Positions 53,334 through 62,119 of a stretch of DNA of 64,000 nt are shown here, one piece after another. Each line of letters starts with the position of its first letter. Position 1 is the stretch's first letter. The position numbers and the translations under genes are program-made. The notes below the pieces were generated by a model. That model did not search any database. It had not been told where the DNA came from and saw only the letters and a list, made by a program, of their open reading frames with translations. This stretch comes from Actinomycetaceae bacterium (GTDB taxonomy: Bacteria; Actinomycetota; Actinomycetes; Actinomycetales; Actinomycetaceae), in the NCBI GenBank assembly GCA_030530685.1, contig JAUMUM010000004.1, forward strand, positions 67,739-131,738. Direction: 5' to 3'.

Positions 53334-53462
53334 TCATTTTACCGTTGCAATCAGCAACGCTAAGGTAGCGATAGCAAGGGTGAGAGCCTGGATCTGCGCG
53401 ATTCTAAGCATGGCGCGCAGTATCTGGGCTTTCTCCTTGCCCGGCGAAGGCTTGTCCTTCAC
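53334..53462 (-). CDS. Small single-pass membrane peptide, 42 aa
   Basis: Begins with GTG at 53462; AAGGGAGG (minus strand of 53471-53478) lies eight bases upstream, one of the best ribosome-binding sites in the window. The peptide has a basic N-terminus (VKDKPSPGKEKAQ), an amphipathic helix and a hydrophobic segment ending QALTLAIATLALLIATVK. The in-frame GTG nine bases upstream overlaps that ribosome-binding site and is less likely. A terminator-like hairpin follows. I do not recognise the family. Features are like small membrane peptides such as holin-like or type I toxins, or accessory subunits, but function is unknown. Confidence 0.55.
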   Translation of the reverse strand: MKDKPSPGKEKAQILRAMLRIAQIQALTLAIATLALLIATVK

Positions 53463-53614
53463 CGTGCTCACCTCCCTTCACCGTTCCGAGCCTTAGCAAG
53501 TTGGAGTCGTGAAAGGTCGGATCCAGCCCAAGGGAGCCGTCCTCAAGCATACAAGCTCGGCGGGCGCAGCCTCGAAGGTTTCCACCGACATAAAGGCCCG
53601 TCTAGACTCGTCCC

Positions 53615-54100
53615 ATGGATGATCCACGAGCGCGCCTGCTAGGCGTTTGTGCGCGACGCAGCCTGCTGGGCCTGGCCATCTTCCAGGCCGCTTCGACTCT
53701 CATCGGCTTCATCCAGCTGCTGTTCGCCCCGCAGTGGTACGAGCAGATGCTCGACGGCACGATCTTCGCAGGGCAGTTTGTTCTGGCCGCTGTCCTGCTC
53801 GGCGTGGTCGTCGGCGGTTTCCAGTGGGCCGCCATCGTCGTCCATCTGCGCGCGGCGCGCTGGCTAGCCCTCGCGCACACGCTCGCGGGCCTGGTCATGG
53901 TCGGATGGATCGCCGGCGAATGCCTCGTGATGGACAGCTTCCAGTGGATGCATGCCCTGTGGGGAGGTGCGGGCGTGGCGCAATTGGTGCTCGTGCTCGC
54001 GCTGCTTGGCGCCTTCCGACCGCTGCCCTTGTTGGGCAAGTCTGCGGCCGAATACTCCCAAGACTCTCCCCTAAAGAACACGCCCCGAGCGCAGACCTAG
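53615..54100 (+). CDS. Four-helix membrane protein, unknown function
   Basis: 161 aa. Hydrophobic helices at about residues 18-37, 48-72, 82-103 and 112-133, with WYEQMLDGTIFAGQFVLAAVL between the first two. Resembles small DoxX-like or DUF2127-like membrane proteins in topology only; no firm assignment. The last 25 residues are polar. No ribosome-binding site of note and no operon partner. Confidence 0.6.
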   Translation: MDDPRARLLGVCARRSLLGLAIFQAASTLIGFIQLLFAPQWYEQMLDGTIFAGQFVLAAVLLGVVVGGFQWAAIVVHLRAARWLALAHTLAGLVMVGWIAGECLVMDSFQWMHALWGGAGVAQLVLVLALLGAFRPLPLLGKSAAEYSQDSPLKNTPRAQT

Positions 54101-55107
54101 GCCCAGCGATAAACGCCAGCCCGGCGCGCCAGCCCAACCGGAAAGGCCAGACAAACCATCCGGAAGAAAACCGTCCCGCAATACTCGGTCCAGAGCACCG
54201 TGACGTCCAGAGCACCGTCACATGGCACGCTCGACGATGGGCGAATCTTCGTCGACAACGAGTTGAGCAGCGCACGGTCGCAACTGCGTTAGCCTGGAGC
54301 GCACGATGGTCCCTTAACTTTGTGAGCGGTCCCGCAGATCCCACTCGACCAGCGAGGCCGTCCCCTCGTGGTCGCATCCCAGGCCGCACCCTTTCCACCA
54401 CCTCCGAAACCAGCACAGCCGGGGCAGACTCGTCAGCCACGTTGAGCGCGCGACGAAAGATGTGGCCAAGCTGAAGGCTCATAGGCGGGTGGGAATGGGG
54501 TCTGTTGCGCGAGATGTTCGATCAAATCGTCAGCCGGGCCGTTGCACACGATGAATGAGACACCACTTGGCACATTGCCGAGCGCGCCCGCCTCTCATTC
54601 CCGACGAGCGCCTCAGACGCCGCGCGACGCCCACCAAACGGTTCATCACATGCTCAATAAACATATGGCCGCGCACGACGTCGGAACACCGAACCACCCC
54701 CGGAAGCAACGACAAACCAAAGCCTGATGCCTCTCCCAGTTACCCAAAACTCTCGAAGCGCAGCCTCCGAAGAGGCTGCCACTGTGGGGTGTCGATGTGA
54801 GCTCATTCAGAACCCAGTACAGCATGGCGGCAAGCCGGTCATAACGCGTCTTCCCGCAAACTGACAAGCCGACGCATCAGTACGGCTCCTTTCGCGTTCT
54901 TCAACCTTTCCGGCTGCGCCTGTTCCCAGACCCAGGGAGCCGAGCCCAACCTTGGTCCGCACGCCAAGCGGCAAAGGACCACGCACGGCAGGCACGAGCC
55001 CTGCAGAAAATGCGTCCACATCCTTTGGAGGGTTTCAGTTTGTCGGAGCCGTCCAATACCGTAGAGCGATGAAGCCACAAGCATCCATCGATAGAAGGAA
55101 TCACGCA
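54101..55107. other. 1-kb region without a supported gene
   Basis: Open frames are short, overlapping on both strands and of arginine/proline/serine-rich composition; none has a domain or good ribosome-binding site. GC content is lower around 54540-54720 than in the flanks, and the codon bias signal is absent. It may be a decayed gene remnant. No tRNA, inverted terminal repeat or transposase motif was seen. Confidence 0.45.
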
Positions 55108-55818
55108 ATGAAGAACCGTTTCCGTCTCGCTCGCGCCATCGCCGTCGCCGCGAGTGCCATGCTGGCAGTCGCAGGCTGCTCGCTCGACGCGTCGTCGAAC
55201 GGGGCCGCGGAAGCGACAGCCACGAGCGGGCAGACCGAAGGCGACGAATCCAGCTCAGACTCCGAAAAGAGCAGCAGCCCAGACCCGACAACAAGCGAAA
55301 GCGCCAGTTCTCAGCCCAGTGAAAGCAGCGACGCCGACTCGAATGTGTCGATCCCCGAGGGGTACAAGCAGGTCACCGCACCAAACGTGAACCTGTCCTT
55401 CGCCATACCCGACGAGTGGGTCAATGCCCTCGACGATCCCGAGCTGCGCAAGGCCGTCGCCGAAGCCAACAACATGACCGAGGACGAGCTCGTTAAGACC
55501 TTCGATGCGTTCTACGAGTCCACGACGTTTGAAAACGACTTCATTGACAATATCAATGTCAATGCGAACGCCATTGGCGAGGAGATTCCCGACGAAGCAC
55601 TGCTGAAGCGCGCGTTGACTGACATCAGCGACTACCGGACCGTCGAAACAGCCGCAGGAAAAGTCGCAGTGATCAATGTCGAAGACTCGAGTGGCATCCA
55701 GTGCATAGGCGTGTTCGCCCCGGCTGAAGACGGGCAGTATCACGGCATTTTCATCAATACGAAATCCAAGGAGCAAACCCAGGCATTGGCCGATGTCGTC
55801 CTCTCGACCATCCACTGA
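55108..55818 (+). CDS. Lipoprotein with PsbP-like C-terminal domain
   Basis: 236 aa, GAAGGAA ribosome-binding site. Signal peptide NRFRLARAIAVAASAMLAVAGC, lipobox LAVAGC; the mature N-terminus is a roughly 60-residue Ser/Asp/Glu/Gln linker, then a folded domain (YKQVTAPNVNLSFAIPDEWV ... GKVAVINVEDSS ... ADVVLSTI) similar in layout to PsbP/DUF1795-like extracytoplasmic domains. Probably surface-attached; role unknown. Monocistronic. Confidence 0.8.
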   Translation: MKNRFRLARAIAVAASAMLAVAGCSLDASSNGAAEATATSGQTEGDESSSDSEKSSSPDPTTSESASSQPSESSDADSNVSIPEGYKQVTAPNVNLSFAIPDEWVNALDDPELRKAVAEANNMTEDELVKTFDAFYESTTFENDFIDNINVNANAIGEEIPDEALLKRALTDISDYRTVETAAGKVAVINVEDSSGIQCIGVFAPAEDGQYHGIFINTKSKEQTQALADVVLSTIH

Positions 55819-55923
55819 GGCACAGGTCGGGGCCTCGTCGCATTCGGGGTTAGCGCCGCGGGACCTCTTCCCTGCTCTATTCTTGCCGGCCCTCTTTCTG
55901 CCGCTCGACGCTCCGGTACCTCG

Positions 55924-55943
55924 CCGCCCGCCAGTTTTCGCGG
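55924..55943. repeat. 20-bp dispersed repeat, copy 1
   Basis: CCGCCCGCCAGTTTTCGCGG, identical to 56702-56721. It lies 32 bases beyond the stop codon of the ICMT-like gene. Confidence 0.85.
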
Positions 55944-55975
55944 CCCAGCGCTCCGGCGCCCCACCGCCCAGAGCC

Positions 55976-56413
55976 TCACAACCAGCGAGGTACGCGGGCG
56001 CGGTAGGCCTCGTAGGCGTCGCCGAAGCTCTCCAGGAGCCCCTGCTCCTCATCGGGAATCTGAAAATGGTCGATCACCCACCAGAATCCGGCCGCTGGCA
56101 GCGAGGCCGCCAGGCTTCCCCGCGCCAGGGCATGCGCGAGCAGGCAGCCGAGCATCCCCACGTACATGGGGTTGCGCGTCCTGGCATTAGGCCCTGTGAC
56201 GACGAGGGCGCTCGCCGCGTCGACGTGGCGCGGATCGACCGTCGTGCGCTGACGGGCGAACTCCCGGACGCCAGCGAGCGCCAACGCCCCGGACGCGCAT
56301 GCGATCGCGGAGGCGGCCACGAGATGTTCGTGCGAGCGGCGGCGGGGCGCCATCGCCCATTGCAGGCCGGCGGCTCCCATGAAAAGCACCGCCGGTGGAG
56401 CCTTCAGTCGCAT
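55976..56413 (-). CDS. Isoprenylcysteine carboxyl methyltransferase-like protein
   Basis: 145 aa. Four hydrophobic helices and the signature SALVVTGPNARTRNPMYVGMLG and IPDEEQGLLESFGDAYEAYRARVPRWL, the ICMT/PEMT superfamily of membrane methyltransferases acting with SAM. The ATG at 56413 has AGGGG five bases upstream. Substrate unknown; stand-alone gene. Confidence 0.85.
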   Translation of the reverse strand: MRLKAPPAVLFMGAAGLQWAMAPRRRSHEHLVAASAIACASGALALAGVREFARQRTTVDPRHVDAASALVVTGPNARTRNPMYVGMLGCLLAHALARGSLAASLPAAGFWWVIDHFQIPDEEQGLLESFGDAYEAYRARVPRWL

Positions 56414-56419
56414 GCGCAC

Positions 56420-56724
56420 CCCTGTTTAGTCACCTGGACTGTCCCCGCAAGTCTATGCGCCCGCACCTGCGATATGCGACACGCTCAGTGGTCGGCAACG
56501 CACGAGGTCGGTAGCTGGCGACACGCAAGGTCGATACATGCGTGCGGCCGTCGCCAGCGAGCGGCAGACCCGGCTCAAAACGCCGAGGCTGCCACCCGCC
56601 AGCTGCACGCGATCGCGCCCATGCACCAGTCCGCCCGCCAGCACCACGCGATCGCGCACCAGTCCTCCTGCTGGCACCACGCGATTGCCTACGCACGCCA
56701 CCCGCCCGCCAGTTTTCGCGGTCG
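56420..56724. other. Intergenic region with degenerate repeats
   Basis: About 305 bases between the ICMT-like gene and the oxidoreductase remnant. CCACGCGATCGCGC/CACCAGTCC words recur in 56597-56692 (three imperfect copies of about 30-40 bases). No gene. Confidence 0.5.
56702..56721. repeat. 20-bp dispersed repeat, copy 2
   Basis: Same CCGCCCGCCAGTTTTCGCGG as 55924-55943, ending three bases short of the stop codon of the zinc-independent quinone oxidoreductase remnant. Confidence 0.85.
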
Positions 56725-57683
56725 TCACCTCATGCGAATGGCGAGCTTGCCGGTGGTCTCGCCCTTTTCGAGCGCGGCCAGGAGCTCGGCGGCTCGCTCC
56801 GGCCCCGCGGTCGCACTGAGTTCAACGTGGATATCGCCGCGACCTGCCGCTTCCAGCACCCATGCCAGCGATTCGGTCCCGGCCTCGGGATTGGCCGCAA
56901 GCCAGGCGCCGACGTTGAAACCGGCAGTCGTCTTGTTCTGCAGCCAGTGGGCGATGGAGCTTACGGGGACGTCGTCGGCCTGCGAGGCATTGCCAACCCG
57001 GACTAGCCTTCCGCCCGCCCTGAGAACACGGAACCCATGCTCCGTCGCCTTACCGCCCACCGGATCCACAACGATATCGTAGGCGGCGTCGGATATCAAC
57101 GGGATCTCCTACGTAGGCAGGCACGGTCGTAACCGAGGGCAAGGGCCTTCTCCCGCTTGGCGGCGGTTCCGACGACGGCGTCGACCCGGCCGGCGCCGAG
57201 CACGCGTGCGATCTGGCCGAACTGCGAGCCCAGCCCTCCGACGCCCGCGTGAACGAGCAAACTCTCCCCGGGCGCGAAACGTGCAACAGTGGTCAGCGCG
57301 AGATGCGCCGTCACGCTGTTGATCGGAACAACCGAGGCGAGGTCCATGCCCATCGGCTCGGGAATCGGAGCGACGAGTGCCGCGGGGGCGCAGGCTATCT
57401 CAGCAAAACCGCCCCGTCCCGTGAGCATCGCCGCCACGGGCTGACCGACGGTGAAACCTTCGACGCCCTCGCCGAGCTCGCGGATGGTTCCTGCAACTTC
57501 AAGCCCGGGCACGATCCCGATGTCGCTCGGCATCGCGCCGGTAATCCACAGGGCGTCGATCAGCCCGATCCCGGCGAAATGGACATCAATGGCGACCTCC
57601 CCCGGGCCGGGCTGCGGATCCGGTATCTCTCTCAGTTCGAGCCCATCGAAGCGGTCGTGGCAGGTGATGACGAATGCACGCAT
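56725..57683 (-). pseudogene. Quinone oxidoreductase-like gene with a frameshift
   Basis: Two adjacent minus-strand frames make one MDR-superfamily NADPH:quinone reductase. The N-terminal part starts at 57683 (MRAFVITCHDRFDGLELREIP) and continues through VGLVVVHAGVGGLGS-like LLVHAGVGGLGSQFGQIARVLGAGRVDAVVGTAAKR, then terminates at 57096. The C-terminal part, in another frame, reads ISDAAYDIVVDPVGGKATEHGFRVLRAGGRLVRVGN and ends at 56725. Reading one extra G in the GG of 57115-57120 restores continuity through EIPLISDAAYD. Unless this is a sequencing error, the gene is inactive. A MarR-type regulator lies upstream. Confidence 0.85.
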
Positions 57684-58137
57684 GATGTCTCCTGTTCTTG
57701 TCGTGCGTCGTGCAGTGTGTGGCCGTACCTGGCGCTTTCCGTGCCGACGCCTGCGGCGCAGCACGGGCAGATTGCAGACCCATTGCGGGCTCATCGCTCT
57801 ATCGCCAAGTCGGGTGGTGCAAGTCAGGCGCCGATCCACACATGACAGAACCCTACTTCATAACAGAGTTCTGTCATAGAGGTAAGTTCTCGGCTCACAC
57901 GACGCCAGCGCCGTCGTGTACACGGGCGCGAACGGACTCGCCCGAGTCACGAAGTCAGGCCCACCGGCCTTCACGGACGCCGTCGTGCCTTCGGTTTCTG
58001 CCAGTCGCGACGCTCCCCCGCTGGCGCGACAGACTCCGAGCCAGCCGGAGGGCCCTCACGAACCGGAGCACGTCTTCCATGAACCGGCCATGAACCGGCC
58101 CCCTTCGTCGCGTCTGTCGCGAACCGGCCGACCGACC
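57684..58137. other. Intergenic region between the MarR gene and the quinone oxidoreductase
   Basis: 454 bases with no supported gene apart from the inverted repeat at 57842-57877. GC-rich tract near 58070-58130 contains ATGAACCGGCC repeated twice. Confidence 0.5.
57842..57877. promoter_or_regulatory. Inverted repeat, candidate MarR operator
   Basis: ATGACAGAAC (57842-57851) and GTTCTGTCAT (57868-57877), perfect 10-base arms separated by 16 AT-richer bases. It lies between the MarR gene and the quinone oxidoreductase, about 160 bases before the oxidoreductase start. Confidence 0.6.
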
Positions 58138-58593
58138 TTAAACGCGCCGCAGGTGCTCCTCCACACGGGTGAGATACTCGTGAAAATGCGCCAGTTCGTC
58201 GGGCGTGAAGATGCCGCTCACGTCGTCCTCAATGACGCCGACGACAGCATCGGCCCGTGCCACGAGTTCCTGCCCCGCGGGCGTGAGGGAGCAGACGACC
58301 ACTCGCGCATGCTGCGGCGAACCCCTCCGGGAAATCAGCCCCTTCGCCTCGAGGTTACCGACGATGGTGGCCACGGTCTGGGGCGAGACGAGCGCGACGC
58401 GCGCCAACTGTGCGGCCGACTGGTCGGGAATCTCGCGAAGCGCCATGAGAGCCACGTACTGGGGAACCGTCAGGCCGAACTCACGCAGTGCCTTCGCCTT
58501 GGCGGCCATGAGACGCTGCTCGACGCGCTTGATGCTGTATCCCAAACGCGCACCGGCGCCATGTTCCGGCTCTGCCTGGCTTACACGACTCAT
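58138..58593 (-). CDS. MarR family transcriptional regulator
   Basis: 151 aa, ATG at 58593. Winged-helix domain: FGLTVPQYVALMALREIPDQSAAQLARVALVSPQTVATIVGNLEAKGLISRRG, then wing SPQHARVVVCSLTPAG and a dimerisation helix. No cysteine in the expected redox positions, so a ligand-binding mode is likely. It is oriented towards the quinone oxidoreductase, its probable target, with the inverted repeat between them. Confidence 0.92.
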   Translation of the reverse strand: MSRVSQAEPEHGAGARLGYSIKRVEQRLMAAKAKALREFGLTVPQYVALMALREIPDQSAAQLARVALVSPQTVATIVGNLEAKGLISRRGSPQHARVVVCSLTPAGQELVARADAVVGVIEDDVSGIFTPDELAHFHEYLTRVEEHLRRV

Positions 58594-58901
58594 CGCTATC
58601 GCCCTCCGATCGACCCTCGCCTGTCTTCAGACTACCGGCCGCCTCCGACGTTTTTCTGCACGCGACGAGCACGCGCCCACGTCCGATGTCGTGCGCAAGG
58701 AGGCCCGGCCCATTCGGCGTCGTACAGCACCCGACACATCTATCTTCTAGCTGCCAGCTGCGGTAGCCTGCCATAGATGGTCGGCCACTCAGCGATCACC
58801 GAACGTCGCCAAAGCACCGCCACCATGCCCTCGAGCACCGACCAACAGCCCACAATGCCGGGCAGCCCACAAGCACCGACCGTCGGACGTAAGGAGCACC
58901 C
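58594..58901. other. Divergent intergenic region
   Basis: 308 bases between the divergent MarR gene and the hypothetical gene at 58902. No promoter resolved. GGAG-type ribosome-binding site AAGGAG lies just before 58902. Confidence 0.4.
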
Positions 58902-59423
58902 ATGACGAGACACATGATCTGGGAAGTCGGGGAAAACCAGCGCGATCACGACTGCTCGGACCTCAGTGCCGAGCAGGTCGCCGACCGACTCGCCGCCATG
59001 CTGACCGACCCTACCTTCTTCGACGGCGAACGCTGTTTTTCCCTTGGCGTGCGCGCGCTGGACGAGGAAGCCACCAGCCTGGCCGCCGAGTCGCCCGAAG
59101 CTTTGGCCAGGGGCAACTACATGCAGTGCCTGGGCGACACCGAGTACGCGAGGATCGAGGTCAGAACCACCACGCCAGAAGGGTACAAGCATGTGTTACT
59201 AGAGCCCTTGCCCCCGCATGCTTCCCCGTTCCATGAGTCCGGGTCTCGACGCGGCTCGTGGACGAAACGGACCCAACCCGACCCCTCGACCGCGGAGTTT
59301 TCTCCTCAGCAGGCAGCTGAAATCTTTCGTCACTACATCCTCACGGGCCAGGTGCCTGCCCACTGCCGCCAGACGCTACTCGAGGAAAGCAAGAACAGAT
59401 CCCGGCGATTCTGGCGGCGGTGA
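58902..59423 (+). CDS. Hypothetical protein, unrecognised
   Basis: 173 aa, AAGGAG ribosome-binding site. Begins MTRHMIWEVGENQRDHDCSDL, contains a helix LSAEQVADRLAAMLTDPTFFDG, and a beta region CFSLGVRALDEEATSLAAE; the C-terminal 40 residues are helical. Cytosolic, no membrane helix or metal motif. Layout (compact, acidic, single gene) is like some Imm1-type immunity proteins, but I see no toxin partner, so no function is claimed. Confidence 0.7.
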   Translation: MTRHMIWEVGENQRDHDCSDLSAEQVADRLAAMLTDPTFFDGERCFSLGVRALDEEATSLAAESPEALARGNYMQCLGDTEYARIEVRTTTPEGYKHVLLEPLPPHASPFHESGSRRGSWTKRTQPDPSTAEFSPQQAAEIFRHYILTGQVPAHCRQTLLEESKNRSRRFWRR

Positions 59424-59703
59424 CCCGGGCGCCACACATCCCATTTCCGCTCACTCATCCTGCCTCCCGGACATTGCGACGAGGGCGCCCCGACGCGAGT
59501 AGTCCCAGGCGCGCGGCGCAAGTGCCCGACCTGAGGCACAAGGGCCAGGCAGCACGATGGCCGGACGCGAGGCGTGGGAGCCAGGCGCGAGGCCCGTCGG
59601 CCGCGTCGCCAAGCGCGGCAGCGCAGTTCAGACAAGCACGAGGGCCGTCAGGGCACGCCCGCGCCCGGCCCATCATCACTGCCAGCACACGCGGCCGCCA
59701 TCA

Positions 59704-60300
59704 CTACCAGTTCGTCGCGTGCTCCCGGAGGTGCTCGGCGTACCGGGCGAGGTCGGCCTCGATCTGCGGGTTCTTGTAGACGTCGAAGACGGCGAACTCG
59801 GGCAGGATCGTATAGCCGCAGAAGCGGTACGTCGCGGTGAGGTCGGCGAGGGCATCGGCCAGGCTGCGCCCGCGGAACACCGGATTGTCGGCGTCGTCGA
59901 AGGCGGCCTCGGGAGCGTTCCACGTCGAGGAGACCATGAATGCGCGGCCCTGCATCTTTCCGCCGGAGCCGTAGGGGATGCTCGGATCCTTGCGGGTGCG
60001 CCCGTCGCCCGAAAGGAGCGTCGCTGCGTGGAGGCCGACGTTGAAGACCTCGTCGACGTACTTCTTCCAGATCCACGGGGCAGAGAACCAGTTGATCGGC
60101 GTCTGCAGGACGACGAGGTCCGCGGCGCGATGCTTGGCTTCCTCTTCGGCAGGGTCGTAGCCCTCGTCGACGACCGTTTCGACCACCGACGCTCCCCTGT
60201 CAGTGAAGAAGTCCCGGGCGACGACCTGAAGCGTGGCGTTGAGACCGCCCTCCGACCAGCCCGGGTAGTTGTGGTGAGCATTGATGAGCAGCACGTTCAT
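59704..60300 (-). CDS. mdaB: MdaB-like NAD(P)H:quinone reductase (flavodoxin-like fold)
   Basis: 198 aa, ATG at 60300 with GGAGGGAGG upstream. NVLLINAHHNYPGWSEGGLN is the FMN/FAD phosphate loop; ADLVVLQTPINWFSAPWIWKKYVDEVF and GRAFMVSSTWNAP complete the family signature. Two-electron reducing enzyme protecting against quinone stress. Stands alone but near another quinone-related gene. Confidence 0.92.
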   Translation of the reverse strand: MNVLLINAHHNYPGWSEGGLNATLQVVARDFFTDRGASVVETVVDEGYDPAEEEAKHRAADLVVLQTPINWFSAPWIWKKYVDEVFNVGLHAATLLSGDGRTRKDPSIPYGSGGKMQGRAFMVSSTWNAPEAAFDDADNPVFRGRSLADALADLTATYRFCGYTILPEFAVFDVYKNPQIEADLARYAEHLREHATNW

Positions 60301-60574
60301 GGCTGCCTCCCTCCTTCTGTCGGCACGCACCGGCCGTGTGCAAGGCGGCGACCGGCCGAGCTCGCCGACCGCCGCAAAACGAATCGATGACACACAGTGT
60401 ATTTGCCACCACCGACATCTTTTCGCCCGCGGAAGAGGACGAGTGAACTGCGGCCTGCCCGCAAGGCCACTGCAGGCCCGGCGCGCAGGATGGAATGCGA
60501 ACGACGGCCTTCGGCCCCGGCCGGTTCATCAAGGGCAGCCCCGGCCGGGACCGAGCGATAATGGTCGCGAACGC

Positions 60575-62119
60575 CTACGCGTTCCAGCGACGAGTCACCG
60601 CAACCACCGCGCCTCCGATCACGGCGAGCACGACGGCCAGACCCGCGCCCGGCCAGACGTCACTACCCGTGGAGGGCAATGTTGCCGTGGGCTTCGCGCT
60701 CGGACGCGTACTCGAGCCTGCAGGCGTCGGTTGCGGAGTCAGGGTCGGCGAGGGCACGCTGGCAGACGGCAAGGGCACCGGGGTAGATGATGTCGGCACA
60801 GGAACCGGGGCCGTCGGCGTCGGGTCGCCGCTCGGGTCCGGAGTTGTTCCGGTGGTCGGCGTCGGGTCGCTCGGGGTCGGGTCGCCGCTCGGGTCCGGAG
60901 TTGTTCCGGTGGTCGGCGTCGGCTCCGGCGTGGTCTCGCTCGGGGTCGGTTCCTCCGTCGGCGTCGGGCAGGCCTCGCCCGAATCGGGAGCCACACCGAA
61001 GTCAATGGAACGCCGGCCGTCGTCGAATACGACATCGCCAACGGTCACGGCGGAGAGCTCTCCCGTCTCGCCAAGCACCCACCGCACGTCCTGGCTGTCG
61101 GAGGGCACGACCCACGCCGCGTTGTCCGGGCCACACGGATCGGAGACCTCGGGCGTGGCGGGAACGGGGATCTTCTTCGGCTCGGGAAGGACCAGCTGGG
61201 CCTGGAAGGCGCGCCGCACACGGTAGGGATGCGAGGTCTCCCGCCCCGTGACGTCCATGATGTACTGGAGTCGCTGCCATTCGGCGGGGATTTCGGCGGT
61301 CCACACGATCTTCCCGGTGGCCTCGTCGACACTCAGCGTGCACGAGTCACCCGGGCAGACGACGGGCGACGTCACGGGGTAGCGGCCCGACATGCCGACG
61401 ACCGTCCGCGCCTGCGGGCTGCCGTCGTACAGGTAGGTGTCGGGGTCGGCTCGGAAGAAGCTGACCCCCGTGATATTGGCGGCCTCGGCAGCGTTTTCCG
61501 CCGTCGCCTCGAAGGTGACGGTATTCGTTGCACCGTTTGGTTGCACCGCCGTGATGTGCAGCGGTTCGGACAGGCGCCAGAAATTGCCCTGCTTGCTGTC
61601 GGCCTCGCGAAGCACGATCGGTTCAGCCAGACTGCCGCGATTGACGTTGAAGTTGATGGTCAGCGCCCGCTCGGAGGGCATGAGGGCGACCTCGACGGCC
61701 TGCGTCGCCCATTTTTCCATGGAGAACACGAAGTACGGGTAGCCGTCGGCGTCCCTTCCCGCGGGCTCGAGGAAGGTGTAGGTCCTGCCACTGGCCGGCT
61801 CGTCGCTTCCCTGGCTCGCCACGAGTGCCGTAGTTTTCTGGACCCGCAGGCGGGCGGTGTTCTTGTAGCGGCTGGAGACGACCTTCAGGCGCATGATCAT
61901 GTCCGTGCCGTTTTCGGTCCAGCAGCGAACCTCGGCGACGTCGCCCGTCATGACGTTCGCGCACTGGTTTTCCACGACCTCGAATTGAGGGGAATAATCC
62001 GGCAGGGCGTACCCCGACTCGCCGGCGGCCCCGGCCGGGACGGCGGTGCCGACGCTCAGTGCGAGCGCCGTGGCGGCCGCGAGGGCGGCGAAGGCCGACC
62101 CAACTCTACTTTTCTTCAT
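60575..62119 (-). CDS. LPXTG-anchored surface protein
   Basis: 514 aa, GGAAGG ribosome-binding site. Signal peptide of about 32 residues (KKSRVGSAFAALAAATALALSVG), an extracellular domain of about 330 residues with five cysteines, a Pro/Thr/Ser linker with a 19-residue repeat, then LPSTG, a hydrophobic helix and a positively charged RRWNA end: a sortase substrate. The globular region has no recognised domain. Probably an adhesin or stalk-like cell-wall protein. Confidence 0.9.
   Translation of the reverse strand: MKKSRVGSAFAALAAATALALSVGTAVPAGAAGESGYALPDYSPQFEVVENQCANVMTGDVAEVRCWTENGTDMIMRLKVVSSRYKNTARLRVQKTTALVASQGSDEPASGRTYTFLEPAGRDADGYPYFVFSMEKWATQAVEVALMPSERALTINFNVNRGSLAEPIVLREADSKQGNFWRLSEPLHITAVQPNGATNTVTFEATAENAAEAANITGVSFFRADPDTYLYDGSPQARTVVGMSGRYPVTSPVVCPGDSCTLSVDEATGKIVWTAEIPAEWQRLQYIMDVTGRETSHPYRVRRAFQAQLVLPEPKKIPVPATPEVSDPCGPDNAAWVVPSDSQDVRWVLGETGELSAVTVGDVVFDDGRRSIDFGVAPDSGEACPTPTEEPTPSETTPEPTPTTGTTPDPSGDPTPSDPTPTTGTTPDPSGDPTPTAPVPVPTSSTPVPLPSASVPSPTLTPQPTPAGSSTRPSAKPTATLPSTGSDVWPGAGLAVVLAVIGGAVVAVTRRWNA
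60819..60922. repeat. 57-bp tandem repeat in the LPXTG protein linker
   Basis: 47 identical bases at 60819-60865 and 60876-60922, 57 bases apart, encoding DPTPTTGTTPDPSGDPTPS twice. Confidence 0.9.

Noticed and set aside
54101..55107. Insertion sequence or phage remnant in the 1-kb gap
   Set aside because: No terminal inverted repeats, transposase DDE/HTH motif or integrase motif could be found in any frame.
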